51,485 bases of DNA, from contig LPNZ01006633.1 of NCBI GenBank assembly GCA_001655205.1, forward strand, positions 1-51,485. Direction: 5' to 3'. Numbering within the stretch: the first letter of the stretch is position 1; every line of letters starts with the position of its first letter. Below, piece by piece: positions 10,570-26,882 of the stretch. Position numbers and translations under genes: made by a program. Under the pieces are notes generated by a model, which was not told the origin of the DNA, did not search any database, and worked only from the letters and a program-made list of their open reading frames with translations. Source of the stretch: Lenisia limosa (taxonomy: Eukaryota; Breviatea).

Positions 10570-13500
10570 ATGTCTTCGTCGAAGAAAGCATTAAAAGCGG
10601 TAAAAGAGCAGTTAGGTAGTGGAAATGGAAAGGCTGCTCTTGATTTGCTGAAGCCAGTTCTGAAAGCTGAGAAAGATAATGTCATTGCCTGGGTTTTTGC
10701 AGGGAAAGCTTCCAGCCTCCTTCAACCTCCCAATGTAGGTTCTTCTGTTTTATCCCTTTTTTGAGTCTTATTCTTTAGTTTGATAACTCTGTTTCTGCTT
10801 ATCAAAAAGCTCTTAGCTTCGACCCGGATTGTCTGCCAGCCCTTATGGTTTGTACACCCTTTTGCCTCTCATTCCCAATCAATCACCCTTTTGCCATTTC
10901 CTGACAAAACAGGGACTTTGTGATGCTAGACGGCAACAAAACAACCACGACGAGCTGTGTGTCCTTCTCCCCCAGCTCATAGAAAAGTTCTCAACGTGGG
11001 TCTTTTTATAGGTTTTCTTATTGTAGCAGCCAACAATCGGAGCGAGTCTCAGGCTTAGTTGAAGAGTTGGCTGCCTCGTTGGAAAGCTCGGGGAAACATT
11101 CAGAGGTGAGAACATGGGAATATTTGCATTCACTGTATCAGAGTGTGACTCTGTTCAACGACCTCTTTGAAAGCGATCTTGTGTCAATTGAAGGCAAAAT
11201 CGCGCTGGGTAGGTCCCTGTCAACCTTCTCTCTGACCAAACAGCCCATTTAGCTCTAGGCTCAGCCGCAACCCTTGATACAACCGACAATTTGGACAGCA
11301 GCCAGGACTTTGTTGACGAGGTATCTCTTGACTTTGCGGATGGTGTGACCAGTTTAGGTTATTGCACGAAGACGAGTTGAATTCCTACGGAGGAAAAACA
11401 CGGAGGGTTATGTACCCACGCCTACAACGCAAGGTATGGTGTAGTTTTACTAAAAATATGATATATTAATGTCTCTTTCTCATTTTATTACAATGATGTC
11501 TGAAAAGCATACGATATGTTCTAAATAGGAAAATTAAGGATTTTTTTTTCGTCTTTATGATAGTTTTTTTAATATAATTTTGACTGAAGATCTTGGTAAA
11601 AATCATGATTGATAACATGTTTCTTTTGGATGACATATCCGCTTTCAAAGGAGTTCTCAGGCAACAATTGATTAGGTTATTTCCTTTGTCAATATGATGT
11701 TTATGAAATGTTGTTTATGACACTGGTTTAGAAATTATTCCGAGCACCTTGCCCCCTTGTCCCGCAGATCAGATCTCTGAGATTTGTGCGAACGAAAACA
11801 AGCTTGCCGACCTCTCAAAGGTGGAAGCCACCGGGTTGGCCCAAGAATTCTTCAATGGAACCCGACTTGCTGATTCGTTCGTGAAAAATGTGTGTTTACC
11901 AGGGCAATCTCTGTTACCATTAAAACACAACACAGTGATTGTTACTATCAGGAAACACCTGGAAACGCTCTCGCAGTTGCCCAAAGAATAATGCAAAATA
12001 ATGAATGTAAGCCATCAACACTTTAAGGTTTCGCTTTTTACCAAACCTTTACTAAGGCGATTGTATGGATATACCTACGACCAGACCTTCATGGTAGCTT
12101 TTACATTATCTCCACTGTTTTTGACCCATGAGGCTTGCTGCACGATCCTTCTCTCCTTGAACGCTGCTGTTCAGTTACAGTCTCAGCTTTCACAAAGGCC
12201 TTGAGATTCAGTAAAGTCCCCGTGGTAGGGTATCATCGGATAAATGAAATGTTAACTTTGTGTAGGTGCTTGAAAAAGCCCTTGCTGCTATAGTCCCGTT
12301 TGCGAAACACAATTTCCTCGGTTTGTGAAATCTGTGACCTGAGCCTTTTACTGTCTAGATGCCCTGTACTTCCTCCTTGACATCTGCGATGACGATAACG
12401 CTCGTAAGTTAACAATTCTCATCTTCTTTTTATCATATGGCAACAAACAACAAGGATCAGTTATTTAGTATATAAATAAATACGGGTTTATTCTCCAGCA
12501 AACGGCTTGCTACTTGCCACGAGTCTCCGTTTAGCGATGCTGGAGCCCAATGAACCTGTAGTCTTTGCTTCCCTGATCAGAGCGTTACAATGCCCCGACA
12601 CTATGGTGTACCAAGGCCTTCCAGTTCAAGTAGGACCGCTTTAACACCAGCTGAACTTACTGTCACAGACAGACATGAGCCTCGGTGAAGCGATCTCCGC
12701 ATTCCAAAAAGCCTCCAAGCATGTCGCTAGTAACACTTCCATCCTCCCCCGCACTATGACTGTCGCTGCCTACAACGGTTTGTTCCGTATCTCCTTCAAC
12801 TGACAACACAGGTTTAATTCAACAACACCTCCAGCAAGGTCTGGTTCCTGCAGCTCTTCAGGTACTGCTATTATATTCGAACAAATATGAAAGACCGGAC
12901 CATGCAAGAACACTAAATAATTACCTTCATAGGTATGTGATAACGGACTCAAAGCAGCGGCTTCTGCAGTGTGCAAGGGCCTCTTGCCTGAAAAGTGGGG
13001 GGAGGGGGGTGTAATATTAGTTTTGAAATTGAGAAAGTGAAATTAAGAAACACCCCCCAAAATTTATCGAGAGAAAAAAAGATGAAGGGGATTTGGTCGA
13101 GAGAGATGAAGGGGATTTGGTCGAGAGAGATGAAGGGGATTTGGTATGGCGAGATAGACCTGACTGTTTAGAGCAATGTGCTGCACTTTGCTTCTGAAAG
13201 CAAGGGCGCTTATGCAAGTTGTGAAGTATGATGAAGCACGCAAGGCTGCGGAGCAAGCCGGAAAGATATCATCTGAGGCGGCAAATCAGGCTGCTGTAAG
13301 CTGATGGGCTCTCTCATCTTTTCGACAAATCTCTATAGATCCTTGAAGAACAGACATTCTCTCGAAAATACAGAATTCCTTCTGCTCACAACCCAGCGCC
13401 TTCAAGTTGAAATTGCCTTCTTAGTTAATGATACTGATCTCAATGCTATTCTTAGGTGCGTGATATGGGAAGGATTCTTTGGTGCGTGATATGGAAAGGA

Positions 13501-16500
13501 TTGTATTTCTGAATCCTTGAGCCCTAATAGGAAGCGCTATTTTCATTATCCATTCTCTCTTCTTCATAAACTTCACTTTTTAGACTCTTTATGATAGTTC
13601 AGTTCTTTCACTTTTATGATGGTTCAGTTCTTTTACTTTTATGATAGTTCAGTTCTTTCCAAGTTTTATGATTGTTCAGGTCTTTCCGAGCTTCAACCAG
13701 CGATGAACGCCTCTCTCAATGGCTTCAAGCAGTGACCCTTTGGCAGGCTATTAACCTTGGTTTGCCATGCCCCCATTACTCATTCTTCAGACCCAGCATC
13801 CCGGGCACCACTGACCGAGCTCTTTCGCCTTGCTGATGCTTCGACTGACTCCGACGTTCTCTTCATTGCCGCGAGGGCAGCCTACGTTGTACACAAGGGT
13901 GGGCTTGGAAAACCTATATATCCCACATCCGATAAAAATAGTTGGGAGTTGTGAAGAAAGCTGTGTTATCACTTTTTGAGCTACCAGTACAGATAATAAC
14001 TCACATAGCATCACCGGATGATAGTTTGCTTATCAAGGCCCAAACGATCCTGTTGAGGGCTGCACAGATGAACCCTTCAGCTGCCCTCCCCTTCGCTCTT
14101 CTTGGAATGTCAGCCTCAAACAGAACATTCATGGACTTGATTGACAACATACTACTTCACTTTATCATCGAACACATTCATGCGGTTTATTCTAAACAGG
14201 AGCTGACCCTTTAGCATCTTTTTGGAAATAGACGAGCCGCTCAGAGGAGAAAAGTGTCTCCGCAAGGCGATGTCTCTCGATAAAACGTCGTCCTTGGCGG
14301 GACCTGCACTATATGGACACTATGTCTCAAAGGTATTTGCTTCATTTTTCTGGAGGAATAATGGGTGTGTTTAGCAGGATTACACAAGGTTTTTGTATCA
14401 TTATTAACCCACAAAGGTTTTAAGAACGTTGAACATTTGTTTGACAATTTTCCAATTTTACCCCCCAGGGCCTCGACACTACCGCCTTTCAACTTTGTCA
14501 GGCCGTGGAGGAGGCAAGTAGTGGTCACGTGGCATGGGCTTGCTTCAGGCTTGCTGCACTGAAACTGAATAACGGTGAGCTGATTTCCCATTTGGTAGAG
14601 TGTGATGAGTAAACAGAGTTTCCACACGTCAGCAAAACTCCTCATCTTTACAGGAGACATTGACACGGCTGTTGTGTCCTTGCAACATGCATTACGGGCA
14701 ATGGGACGGTCGGCTGCAGCCAAAGCCGTCACCCAGACTACACAGATTGACGCTATCCGAACTAAACCGGAGGCCCGTCTCCCCCCTCCTTCGGGACCAA
14801 AGTTTGAAACCGTGTTTTTAGCTTTTGTCTTTTTCAGAAAAACCTGTTTCACTACTCAGGCCACGGACAGTACCCGCACCCTTCTTTTTCATTCCTGGTG
14901 TGTTCTTTTATCCAGGACTTATTTGTGATTCAATTTTTAAAAATCGATTTCCTGCCTTTACCTTCCTCAGACACAGCGGCAGTGGTCTGGGAGCGCTTGG
15001 GTCAGGCCTATCTTCTCCAAGGCAAATATGTATCGGCAATGCGTGCCTTTGAGAGTTCACTGAACCATGGTGACCGTGTCTTCGCGTTATCTCAAGTTTG
15101 CGGCTCAATGATAGATGGGATTTGTACATGTATATCCTCAGCATACAACCTTGTTTTATTTCTCCCTCTCTATATCATATTATATCATATAACCTCAGCA
15201 TACCCTTACCTTTTTGAGACCGTAGGGGAAGCCTCAGCTACACAAGATTAACACTTCAGCTGGGAACTTGCTACCACATTGTTGGAGATGTGTCGACATC
15301 GGACTTGGCTTTAAACCGGGCGCTGGCCTTGGAACCCACTAACACAAACACCCTCACTGCGTACTCTGCCATTCTTATCAAGGAGGCCGAAAAATCAAGG
15401 TAGAGCTTCATCCAATTATCGATGTTTTTAAAGACTCTGCTGAGTTATCAGAGACATGACGTTCTTTACCCCATAGACAAAACGGCCAGTTCACAACGAG
15501 CTTGAAGCTTGCTTGGAAATGCGCTGACTTGAGCACCCGAGCTGCTAAAGGTGGGCGCGTCTCTCGTGACGTCGTTGTTCTTCTCCAGAAAACTAATCAA
15601 GCCACTCACTTTTAGAACTTCCGACGTTCACAACGCCTTGGAAGTGCATTGGCGACGCCTTGAGTATTGTATTCCAACTGAGGAACATGGACCCGTCTTT
15701 ACACCTCCCGAGTGACCAAAGGGGGGAAGCTGATAGCCCGGTATGCCATACGTTCTCATGTCCCCAAAAATCGGATTCTAACATTCAGGTTCGGTCTGCT
15801 CTGGTCCGTGCCCGAAGGGCCTATGCCCATGCTGTCCATTTAGACCCTACTGTACGCTTTAGGGTCGAAGAAGTTCAAAACAGAGATGTTAACTGAGAGT
15901 TATTGAGATTCTGGAGTAAAACAAGCATATATCAGCTTTGGTGCTTGGCCTTTTTTTTGGGGGGGTAACCATGTTCAGAACGCCGCACTTTGGCATGACT
16001 TAGCAGCCTCAAGCCTGAACCTCTTGAAAACAGTCGAAAGCTTCGGGGCAACATGGGGTAAATACGTGGGTGGATAGCCACTCTTACAAGTTTTTTTTTG
16101 AGCAAGAAAATATATTAATAAATCCAGGGTAACATAAGAATATATGGGGATACCATAAACAAATCACCATAAGTATCACGGGGTGCGGCTTCCAAGTAAC
16201 GCTCCTGTTGTCCAAAGTCACACTTCAGGATGGGGCCACGGACTGGTATGGAGAAGTCAATGCATCGGTCCAAAGAGCCGCAAGAAATGGTATTACAGGC
16301 TCTAACTTCTCACAGTAGATATTGCAGCAAAATACTCACTTTGACAGGTCTGACCCAGGACGGCCGGTCAGCCAGCCTTTGGGTCTTAGTGGCTCACTCG
16401 TCTGTAGACCTCAATTCAAAGCGCCACTGTTATCTACAAGCCCTGGAGCTCGACCCTAAGTCTACCGAATCTTGGCTTGGATTATCGGATCTCTATTTAT

Positions 16501-19500
16501 CTCAAGGGTTGAAAAAGGAGGTGGGTCCAAACATCATATCCTATCGTATTGTATCGTATGGTACTTTTAATTATTGTTTTTGACTATGCTTTATTTCTCA
16601 TTGCTATATCATATAGTATTTTTTTGGTTCTGCAGTAGAATTTGTTGTAAAATTATCTCTGTACATTTTCACTTTAACTTTGAAAACAATCTATCAGCAC
16701 TGCCCTCACGCCCAGGCTCTCCAATGCCTCCGTACGGCCCAAAACTGCGACAGTAATGACGTGTCGGCCTGGCTCGGCCTGGCTCAGCTCAACAGTCATC
16801 TCACAGGGCCTCGTTCTCGCCAAGCACGTCTCGCTTTCCGCCACGCTGCTGAGCTTTCCTCCAACCCACAGGCGTTCTTGCATGTATGCCTTCTTAGGAC
16901 AAATAAAATGAGCTTTGTGTCTTCTCCCGTGTTGATGTTCCAGGCCGGGTTTTCAGCCCTCTGTACAATGGATGGACTGGAAGTGTCGGAAGTGAATGAG
17001 GAACTGGACTTTTCTGACATCAATGATACCGCCGATAGGTGCGATACCCCAGGTTGCTAATCCATATAGACCGCAAGACACTGTGGACGTCGGGCTTGCG
17101 GCCACGCGCATGAACGCCTCCTGGCCCATTGACACGTTAGTTTCTTATCCAACAATTTTGCGCTTCATTTTCATCAGAGGTTAATATGACTGCATTTCAG
17201 GGCTGCTTTTGGCATCACTCGCGACCAGCCTGCTGTGTCCACTGCTGGAGATTTGATGGAGGGGGATGAGGTGGGGTGGTGAAAAGCCACTGATGTAAAA
17301 AGGAGACCTGGAGCCTTTGTTGCCTTGAACAGGGTGGGTAACGCACTTAGGCCCGTGGAGAAGACGCGCTATTCTTCCTCACCAAGTACTGTGAACTGAG
17401 CCCTTCCGACCCTGCTGGACTCAATCTACTTGGTACCAGGGCCAAAGGATAAATGAAATCTCGATATTCATCGAAAATGTTCTATTTGGAACCAAATTGA
17501 ATCAGTCGTAATTATTCTTTGAAGCTCACTCTCAGGCTTGGCGCTCGAACGCAACGGCCATCTCAATCAGGCTGCTCAGAAGTTCCATCAGGCCCTCCAG
17601 CCAGCTGAGATTTCAAACGTAGCGGTAGGTTGATATGCTTGGCCAAAACCATCAACACTACCATTTGTCTGCAATGATTGCACATGGTTATATAAGTTAC
17701 GGTACTATCATGACAGTCCTTTAATTAATTAGTCTGTCAATCCATCCACATAGTGTTCAAAATTCACACAAGCCATGACCCTGCACAGGAGGCGCAGCTG
17801 GCCGAAATTCATGCCAACTTGGGCCGGACTTTAGTTCGCTGTAAGTTTCCGCACGATGCATTGGGACACCTTCAGTTTGCCCTTGGCCACGCCCGCAAGA
17901 TGCTCGAGGTCGCGCAGAAGGACGGCTCGAAGGTATTCACAGTTCCGTGCTCTGTTTGCTTGATTGCCTTTCCACAGATTTGCTTTTTATGGTGTTGATG
18001 GTTCGGGTGAAACTTTCCCAAATAACACATGCTTGATTGGATCCTCATGAGCCTGGATTTACCCTCACAGGCCACTGTCAAAGAGCGGACAGCAAAGGTT
18101 GCCGGACTTGCAAGATGGATGGGAAGGTCTCTTGCTGGCCTGGGTCAACACGAGAAGGTGCTCGGCTTCTCGATAACATCAGCGGAATTCGGGAATTATC
18201 GTACACTGTCTTGCACTACTGTCTTTTTTTGTAATCTGTCGTTTCCTTATGTCGCTTTTACTAATTTGACACCCTAGGCACTTCTTCTTTTTGACAAATG
18301 CATGTCGTTGACCGAGGGTGATGATCCTAGCTTGCTCCTTGAACAGGCTAACAGTAGGAGGGGTGTATAAAGCTTGCTCCTTGGTTCTTGCTAGAACTTG
18401 ACTCTAATGATCACGATGAGTGATGGTGCGAACTTCAGAATTTCGTGTGTTGTTAATCAACAAACTTTATTTTGGGCTTCTTTTTTTTGTTTCATAAATT
18501 GTCCAATTTTACACCCCCCCCCCTCCCAGCATTAGAGGCCCTTAACAGGATCCCTGAAGCTCTTGAAATGGCACGAGCTGTGACAGGCGCACATCCACAG
18601 TAGGCCAATTCGGTGCTTTGCAGGCATAAGGTGGCTTGACTTTGCCTTCGCCAAAGACTGACCATTGGATGTCTCATCGGTTTAGGTTCCGCCAAGCCCA
18701 CATTGCTGTCATCTCGCTCTCACTGGCGCATGGCGACTTTGACTCTGCAGTTGATGCATGGAGGGGGCTATGCAGGTATGTATGGATAGGATATGTGGAG
18801 GTCTGGTGTGGCTTTTTACTTTTTATTGTGCGGGTCATTTCTTCACCCCCCCCCCTATGTTGGGTGAAGGAGCGCCCTGAATGTCTTCGTCTTCTCCTGT
18901 TCCTCCCTCCACCCTCCCTGCTATTCCTCCCACCTCTCACTGGTTCATAACTGTTTGATAGTTTGTGTTGTCTCAGTGTTTTGTTTCTCTGGTTTGTTTT
19001 TGTTCAATAACAGATGTTTACTCCCTCCAGGACCAACGCCAACGGGGCCATTCCCGACCATCGCTGCTGTCTTGTGAGGGCAACAATTGAGGACAAGCGA
19101 GAGGACAGGATAGTGGGCCTGGTCATCGCTATACCCAGATGAACTACAAACCCAATGTCATCTAGGGCGTGGTTCTCGACTGGGATTTTTTTTTGTTTTC
19201 AAACCGTCGTGTGTCGTCGTGTGTACCCAGGGCTTCACTTCGGTTCGACAAAGACCGTTAAAAATCGATAGTTTTCGAGGATTCATCGAGAAGTTCAGTC
19301 TTTTTTTGAAAAGAAGTGAATGTGTGTACCGCATATTTTTTTTTTCTTGAGAAGGGGGGGGGGGTATTAATACATGGCACCGCTGAACCTGCAGAGTGCA
19401 CGGCGATGGCTCAGCCGCGCCGCAGTGCTCCGACCAACATCCTCCCTTGCCTGGACCGAACTAGGTAAGGTGATCTGTCTCATGCCGACTCCACCACCAC

Positions 19501-21536
19501 TATTCTACCACCCCGTTGACCCTGTAGCCGAGTCTGTTTTGACTGCGGCAACTGTTGAGCCCCTTCCGCTGGTGAAACTGCCAAATGGCCATATACCAAT
19601 ATTGGTGAGTCACACTTCTCACAACTTGGACTGAATACCGAAATAATGTCGGCCTGCCAGTTCCGAGTCAGATTGAGAAGTGATTCCGACATTTATCGAA
19701 GAGATTGAGAAATTCCGTCTTTGTTTACCAAAGTTATTAAGCAACTCGAATGATGAACAGCATCCATCAAGTTCTAATCCCCCCCCCCCCCNNNNNNNNN
19801 NNNNNNNNNNNNNNNNNNNNNNNNNNNNNNNNNNNNNNNNNNNNNNNNNNNNNNNNNNNNTCCCACATCCCGCTTATGGCGGCGCGGGCATCTTGTCTTG
19901 CCGGTGGTGCTGACACCAAAACGGTGGTTCATAAGGTAAGGAACGCTCTTTGTTAATCTATGTACAAAGAAGGAAGTTTGATAGTGAATCATAAAAAAAA
20001 GACTATCATTCTCATGTGTTACAGATCGCAGCTCCAGTCGTGGACCAAAGTCTCCTACTAGACCATGAGAAATCCAGAGGTATGCCTAACTTGATTTTGC
20101 AGTATTCACTGTTTTAGAACTTTCGTCTCTTTCCATAACAGTGGACGGTAGGCCTGGCTTTGAGAATTCGAATTCTCTAGGATATTTCCTTCGCAGGATT
20201 TTTTTGATGCCACCACCTCATTGTCCAGAGAACACTCCCTTGAAAGAAGCAGTCCGCATTGCAAGCAGGTGTGTTGTACTGCAACCTTCTGAGCCTTATT
20301 GCCGCCTTGTTCTGGCAAGATCTTCGGTAGGACGTCTTGGGCTAGTTCTCTCAGCTTTGTGTTCAGTTTAACCATTTCATGATGATATGGCAAGCACAGT
20401 TATGTACTCATCCACTAGGCGCAATTAGCTCGGAAGACGAACGACCGTTGCAACGCCCTGGCAGGAGCTGCAGCCAACAAGGCACTTCTCAAGTGGCCCG
20501 TCGGCCCTTTTTCGTCTTCAGTCCTCAACTCTGCCAGGACGACTGTGGCGGAAATGCTTCATCTTGCAAAGGCAATCTGTTGGTGCTCCTCTTGTAGGCT
20601 AATTTTCAGCTTTGGAAGCCTCGATCGAGACAGTGAAATCGGCATTCAAGGCCGAGCCGGACCCAGACTCCAACTACATCCCGAGAACCGCAGTGCGCCT
20701 TCTCCTCAAATCCGAGCCAAATACAGCGGCATCCCTGATACGATCGGTTGGCCCTTGCTAACTTCTTATTATTGTTTTGTTTTCATGTGTTCTCACTTAC
20801 CCCCCCCCCTCCAGGTGCCCTGTCCAGGGGGTGCCGGAGCCTTCCTCAACGTTTTTTTGGCCGAAACGGAAATGGTGCCATTCGCTGCCAAAACCCTGCG
20901 ACAGGCTAATGTCCAGGGCTCGGCTTTCGAGGTAATCTCACGGGTTGACTGTCTGGAAAATGATCTTCTGAGAAATTGTATAATAAAGAAATAAAAATTA
21001 CTATTTGTGTCTGTACAGCCTGAATGGATACAGCCATCCTCACATGACAGGCGTTCCAATTGGCACTCCCCGCGGCCTTGACATTAATCAACTCCGGTCA
21101 CCCGATGAAGGCAGTGTCGCTGATCCGTACGCCTCTTGCTTCTTTCTCTTTCCATAAGGCCTTTATTCTTCCATCATAACGTTGGAACCAGAAATGCAAC
21201 ATACACATTCAATCCTCTCGTAACCACCCCATAACGTTCGAAGGTGAAAAGGTCCTTCCAACAAACCCCCGACATGCACCAGCTTTTGTAGTCGTCTCAA
21301 TGGTTTGAGGCGGTCTATCTATCACTGCTGCTTCCTTACCCACATTCAATGGTGTTATTTCTTCTTGATTTTTAATCTGTGGAAAAAACTCCATATTGAA
21401 ATGATGACGAATTTTGACCATCAAGGCCCTCGCACATGCAGGAGACAGGGACGGTGCTCATAAGGCTGCATCGAGAGCCGCCAAATACGACCCTTTCCTT
21501 AAAGTCGCCCAGGACATCCTCTCTAGTCTTTCTTAG
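10570..21536 (+). CDS. SKI3: SKI3/TTC37-like tetratricopeptide-repeat scaffold
   Basis: SKI3 (human TTC37) is the TPR scaffold of the cytoplasmic Ski complex that feeds RNA to the exosome. The N-terminus MSSSKKALKAVKEQLG followed by NVIAWVFAGKASSLL and AYQKALSFDPDCLPAL matches the family's first TPRs in spacing and pattern. Further TPR helices recur across 11 kb: GLCDARRQQNN, LGEAISAFQKASKHV, LRGEKCLRKAMSLDKTSSLA, VWERLGQAYLLQGKYVSAM, LQALELDPKSTESWLGLSDL, and the end QDILSSLS with stop TAG 21534-21536. Roughly forty small exons are split by introns of about 30-100 nt, with a few longer ones (about 11430-11740). Exon 1 is 10570-10734. A gap at 19792-19860 interrupts it. Several introns have C-rich acceptor tracts and two hold minisatellites. 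A generic long TPR protein remains possible, but the N-terminal match argues for SKI3. Confidence 0.75.
13067..13144 (+). repeat. 24-bp tandem repeat, three copies, intronic
   Basis: The unit is tcgagagagatgaaggggat plus ttgg. The first copy (13067-13096) carries extra A residues; copies two and three (13097-13120, 13121-13144) are identical. It lies within the SKI3-like gene between recognised exons, so it is probably intronic. Confidence 0.8.
13587..13687 (+). repeat. About 25-27 bp tandem repeat, four degenerate copies, intronic
   Basis: The core ttatgatagttcagttcttt recurs four times with point changes (gatggttc, gattgttc). It sits immediately before an exon beginning near 13684 and supplies a T-rich acceptor tract for it. 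Confidence 0.75.
19792..19860. other. Assembly gap (N run)
   Basis: 69 N directly after a run of about 13 C, inside the SKI3-like gene. Confidence 0.99.
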
Positions 21537-21808
21537 CTTGTTACTTCCATTCTGTTTCCTTATTAGAACTTGTTGATGATGTACATCTGTTCATATATTC
21601 AATTCAACAAACGTTGCAAGGGATTATTGAGCTTGAGTCCCAGCTTAGGTTGAGCTTAGGAATACGGAATACACCTCCATGTACAACCTGTAATTGTGTA
21701 CCCCACACCTACACCACCTTTTGGCCTGCATCTTTAAACCAATCAAAAATGTCAAATATTTTTTTATTTTGACTCCTTTTTTTTGTAGTTTATTTCGAGT
21801 CCAAATAA
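21537..21808. other. Spacer between the SKI3-like and ankyrin genes
   Basis: About 270 nt between the SKI3-like stop and the earliest proposed start of the next gene. It must hold the 3' end of one transcript and the promoter of the next. No gene is seen. Confidence 0.4.
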
Positions 21809-24252
21809 ATGCCAAAGAAGCCGTTACCATTGGTATGCTATGTATATGTAGTACTATTTTAAATGGGCAGCAGTTATACTGACCGTTGATATTTATTATA
21901 CCTCCAATTTTTCATGCCTGGGGTTGGGGTTGGGGGACTCTCTTACTCCTTGGGGAAGGGGTGTAATTGTATCTAAGGGTAACATAGTGAAGTTATGATT
22001 GTTTGTGGATGAGAGATAGTTTTTGTTTTAGATAGCTCCCTCCCTTGTTTAGATTTTGAGAGGTCCAGTACAGAGTAGTCATTACAAAAATCAAACTATT
22101 TTTCTAATTCAATTAAGGGCACATAACTGTTCTGCTGGGGTAAGGCACATCTCTCCTCTTTTCACATTATTCGGGCTCATATTGAGACTTCAGGACGCGC
22201 CCAGCATCCACACCGCATGTCTTGACGGCAACATTTGTGCTGTCAAGGATCTCTTCAATGCCGACTGTCTCACTGACTTCCAAGACCAAAATCAGGTGGG
22301 TGCCTAGGGGTATTAATATAAACAAGTTTATATTTTCTCCCTCAATCTTGCTCATTTCTGAAAGAGGTGCCAAGTGATTCACTGCGGATGTGCGGGAGGG
22401 AACCTGGAAGTTGTTCTGTTTCTCGAGGCCCACGGTTCTGACCTCCATGTGCATGATGATAACCAGGTATTTTGAGGAAAGGTCTGTCCTGAATACCAGA
22501 TAGTGAGAAGAAACTAGTTGGAGCTGACACCCAGGGGTTGGCCCCCATCCACTATGCCAGTGCTAATGGCCATGAAGAAGTTGTTCGATATCTGGCGCAA
22601 AGAAGCTGTCTGTTTGACCAAACCCCGATTGTTTGTTTGGTGGCTGTTGGAGTCTTTCTTATCCTGTAGGGGAGGACGGCACAGCATTTTGCGGCGCGAA
22701 ACGGACACCTAGACACTCTCAAGGCCCTCCATGAGTGTGGCGCCGACTTACTTGCTAAAGATAGAAGAGTGGGTTTCTTCACGTTTGTGATCTCATCTTT
22801 AGGGAACCACACTCTTGCATAAAGCTGCAAAATCAGGTCACACCGAGGTTGTTATGTATTTACTTCAAAATGGCCTCCAAGTAAATGATCGCAATGAAAT
22901 CGTACGTCGGCATCGGTTTCTCATTTGCCAATTTGCTTCCCTTCCATTTCGGTCTTTACATGTATATATATATCGATATATATATATATATAGATATAGA
23001 TTACACTAAATGATCTCTTTGCTCTCTTTCATTTCTACAATAATGTAAGTCCAACACATTTAGGGTGAAACAGCCCTGCACTTGGCAAGTGAAGGTAGAT
23101 CCAAATACAATATCGTAAACCACCTCGATTCCGGTCAATTTTTGGCTGATTTCCTCTCAATTGTGCATAATATTGACCCAATATTGTGTGAGATATGAAC
23201 AGAATCTAACAGCATTTGCGGCACTGTGATAGGCTAAAACCGCTCTTTGGCTGTGAAGAGTGCCAAGCTCAGATTATTAAAAGTTCAGCCCTACTCTCAC
23301 AAAGTGCATCAGAACTAACCGAATGACAGGGGGACATGCAGAGACAGTAGCGCTTCTTCTCGAGAATGGGGCAGAGATAGAGGGCCAAACTGATGACGTG
23401 GGAACAACATGTCATGTTTGTTCCTTCATTTTAATTGTCATTACACACAATGAAAGCACATCTTTTTGATCTCTGTTTTGAAGCTAAGCTTTGTTTGCCA
23501 AACCCAAGAATGTTGTCTATTATTTTAATTGAGTGGATTGGATTACCATTGTCAAACCAATTTTTGGCTGCAACTCAGTCACATTGTGTTTTAACAACGC
23601 AGGGATGGACTGCCTTACATTCTTCTTGTCAAGAGAAAAACAATTTCAGTGTGGCTTCTATTTTGTTGGACAGTGGAGCAAATGTCAATGCTTTTGCGAT
23701 GATGGTAGGGCGGTGTAATTCATAAGGCAAATGGGCAAATGGTCCTGCTATACTGATATTCAACTCACTTAGGATCTCACACCTTTGATTCTTGCTTGCA
23801 GCTATTGTCATGTGGGAGGGGTAGGTAATAAGGAACAGTAAAAGTCAGAAATATGTGAGCTTGACGAAACCCGCAGCTAACCCCCCCCCCCCCCNNNNNN
23901 NNNNNNNNNNNNNNNNNNNNNNNNNNNNNNNNNNNNNNNNNNNNNNNNNNNNNNNNNNNNNNNNNNNNNNNNAACGCTCAGGATGTGAATGTGAGCTGGT
24001 TTGGCTGATATTTCGACATTTACTTCTTTCACTGACTTCGAAGGGTGATACCGCCCTCCACTTCACCACCAGATTTGGAATGGAGGAAGCGGTCAAGCTT
24101 TTGTTGTCCTATAACGCTGATCCAAACATTGAGAACAATAAGGTAACACAATTCCTTTGCCTCTTGTGAAACTTCAGGGCAAAACAGCAGTTGAAGTGTC
24201 TTCCGACCCCATTATTGATGCTCTCTGCTTGGATATACAGTTAAAACTCTAA
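21809..24252 (+). CDS. Ankyrin-repeat protein
   Basis: A run of about ten ankyrin repeats, each close to one exon. Signatures read in order include APSIHTACLDGNICAVKDLF, VIHCGCAGGNLEVVLFLEAH, APIHYASANGHEEVVRYLAQ, AQHFAARNGHLDTLKALHEC, TLLHKAAKSGHTEVVMYLL, GETALHLASEG, GGHAETVALLLENGAEIEG, GWTALHSSCQEKNNF, DLTPLILACSY and GDTALHFTTRFGMEEAVKLL. These stacked helix pairs normally form a protein-binding surface, and no catalytic domain is visible. The end is CLDIQLKL, stop TAA 24250-24252. The start is uncertain: 21809 (MPKKPLPL, followed by a gtatgc donor) or 22056 (a frame open straight into the first repeat). A gap (23895-23972) interrupts it near the C-terminal repeats. It is convergent with VPS4, whose stop is 138 nt away. 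Confidence 0.85.
22963..23003. repeat. TA-rich microsatellite
   Basis: Alternating TA with a few C/G interruptions, within an intron of the ankyrin gene between exons near 22900 and 23065. Confidence 0.8.
23895..23972. other. Assembly gap (N run)
   Basis: 78 N directly after 14 C, inside the ankyrin gene. Confidence 0.99.
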
Positions 24253-24390
24253 TGTTCTTCTAGACTATCCATCATTTAAGATTATGTCTATTGATGCAGT
24301 ATCCAGTGTGGGATTTAAATGATCTATTAATAAAGAAAATGACGAAAAAAGCAAAACTGGGACCTTGGTCTTATCCTTCCATCTAAATAG

Positions 24391-26882
<2,492 letters not shown>

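Noticed and set aside
14241-14852. 203-codon minus-strand open frame
   Set aside because: The plus strand here carries TPR exons of the SKI3-like gene (LRGEKCLRKAMSLDKTSS and others) with good splice borders; the minus frame is low in family-like features.
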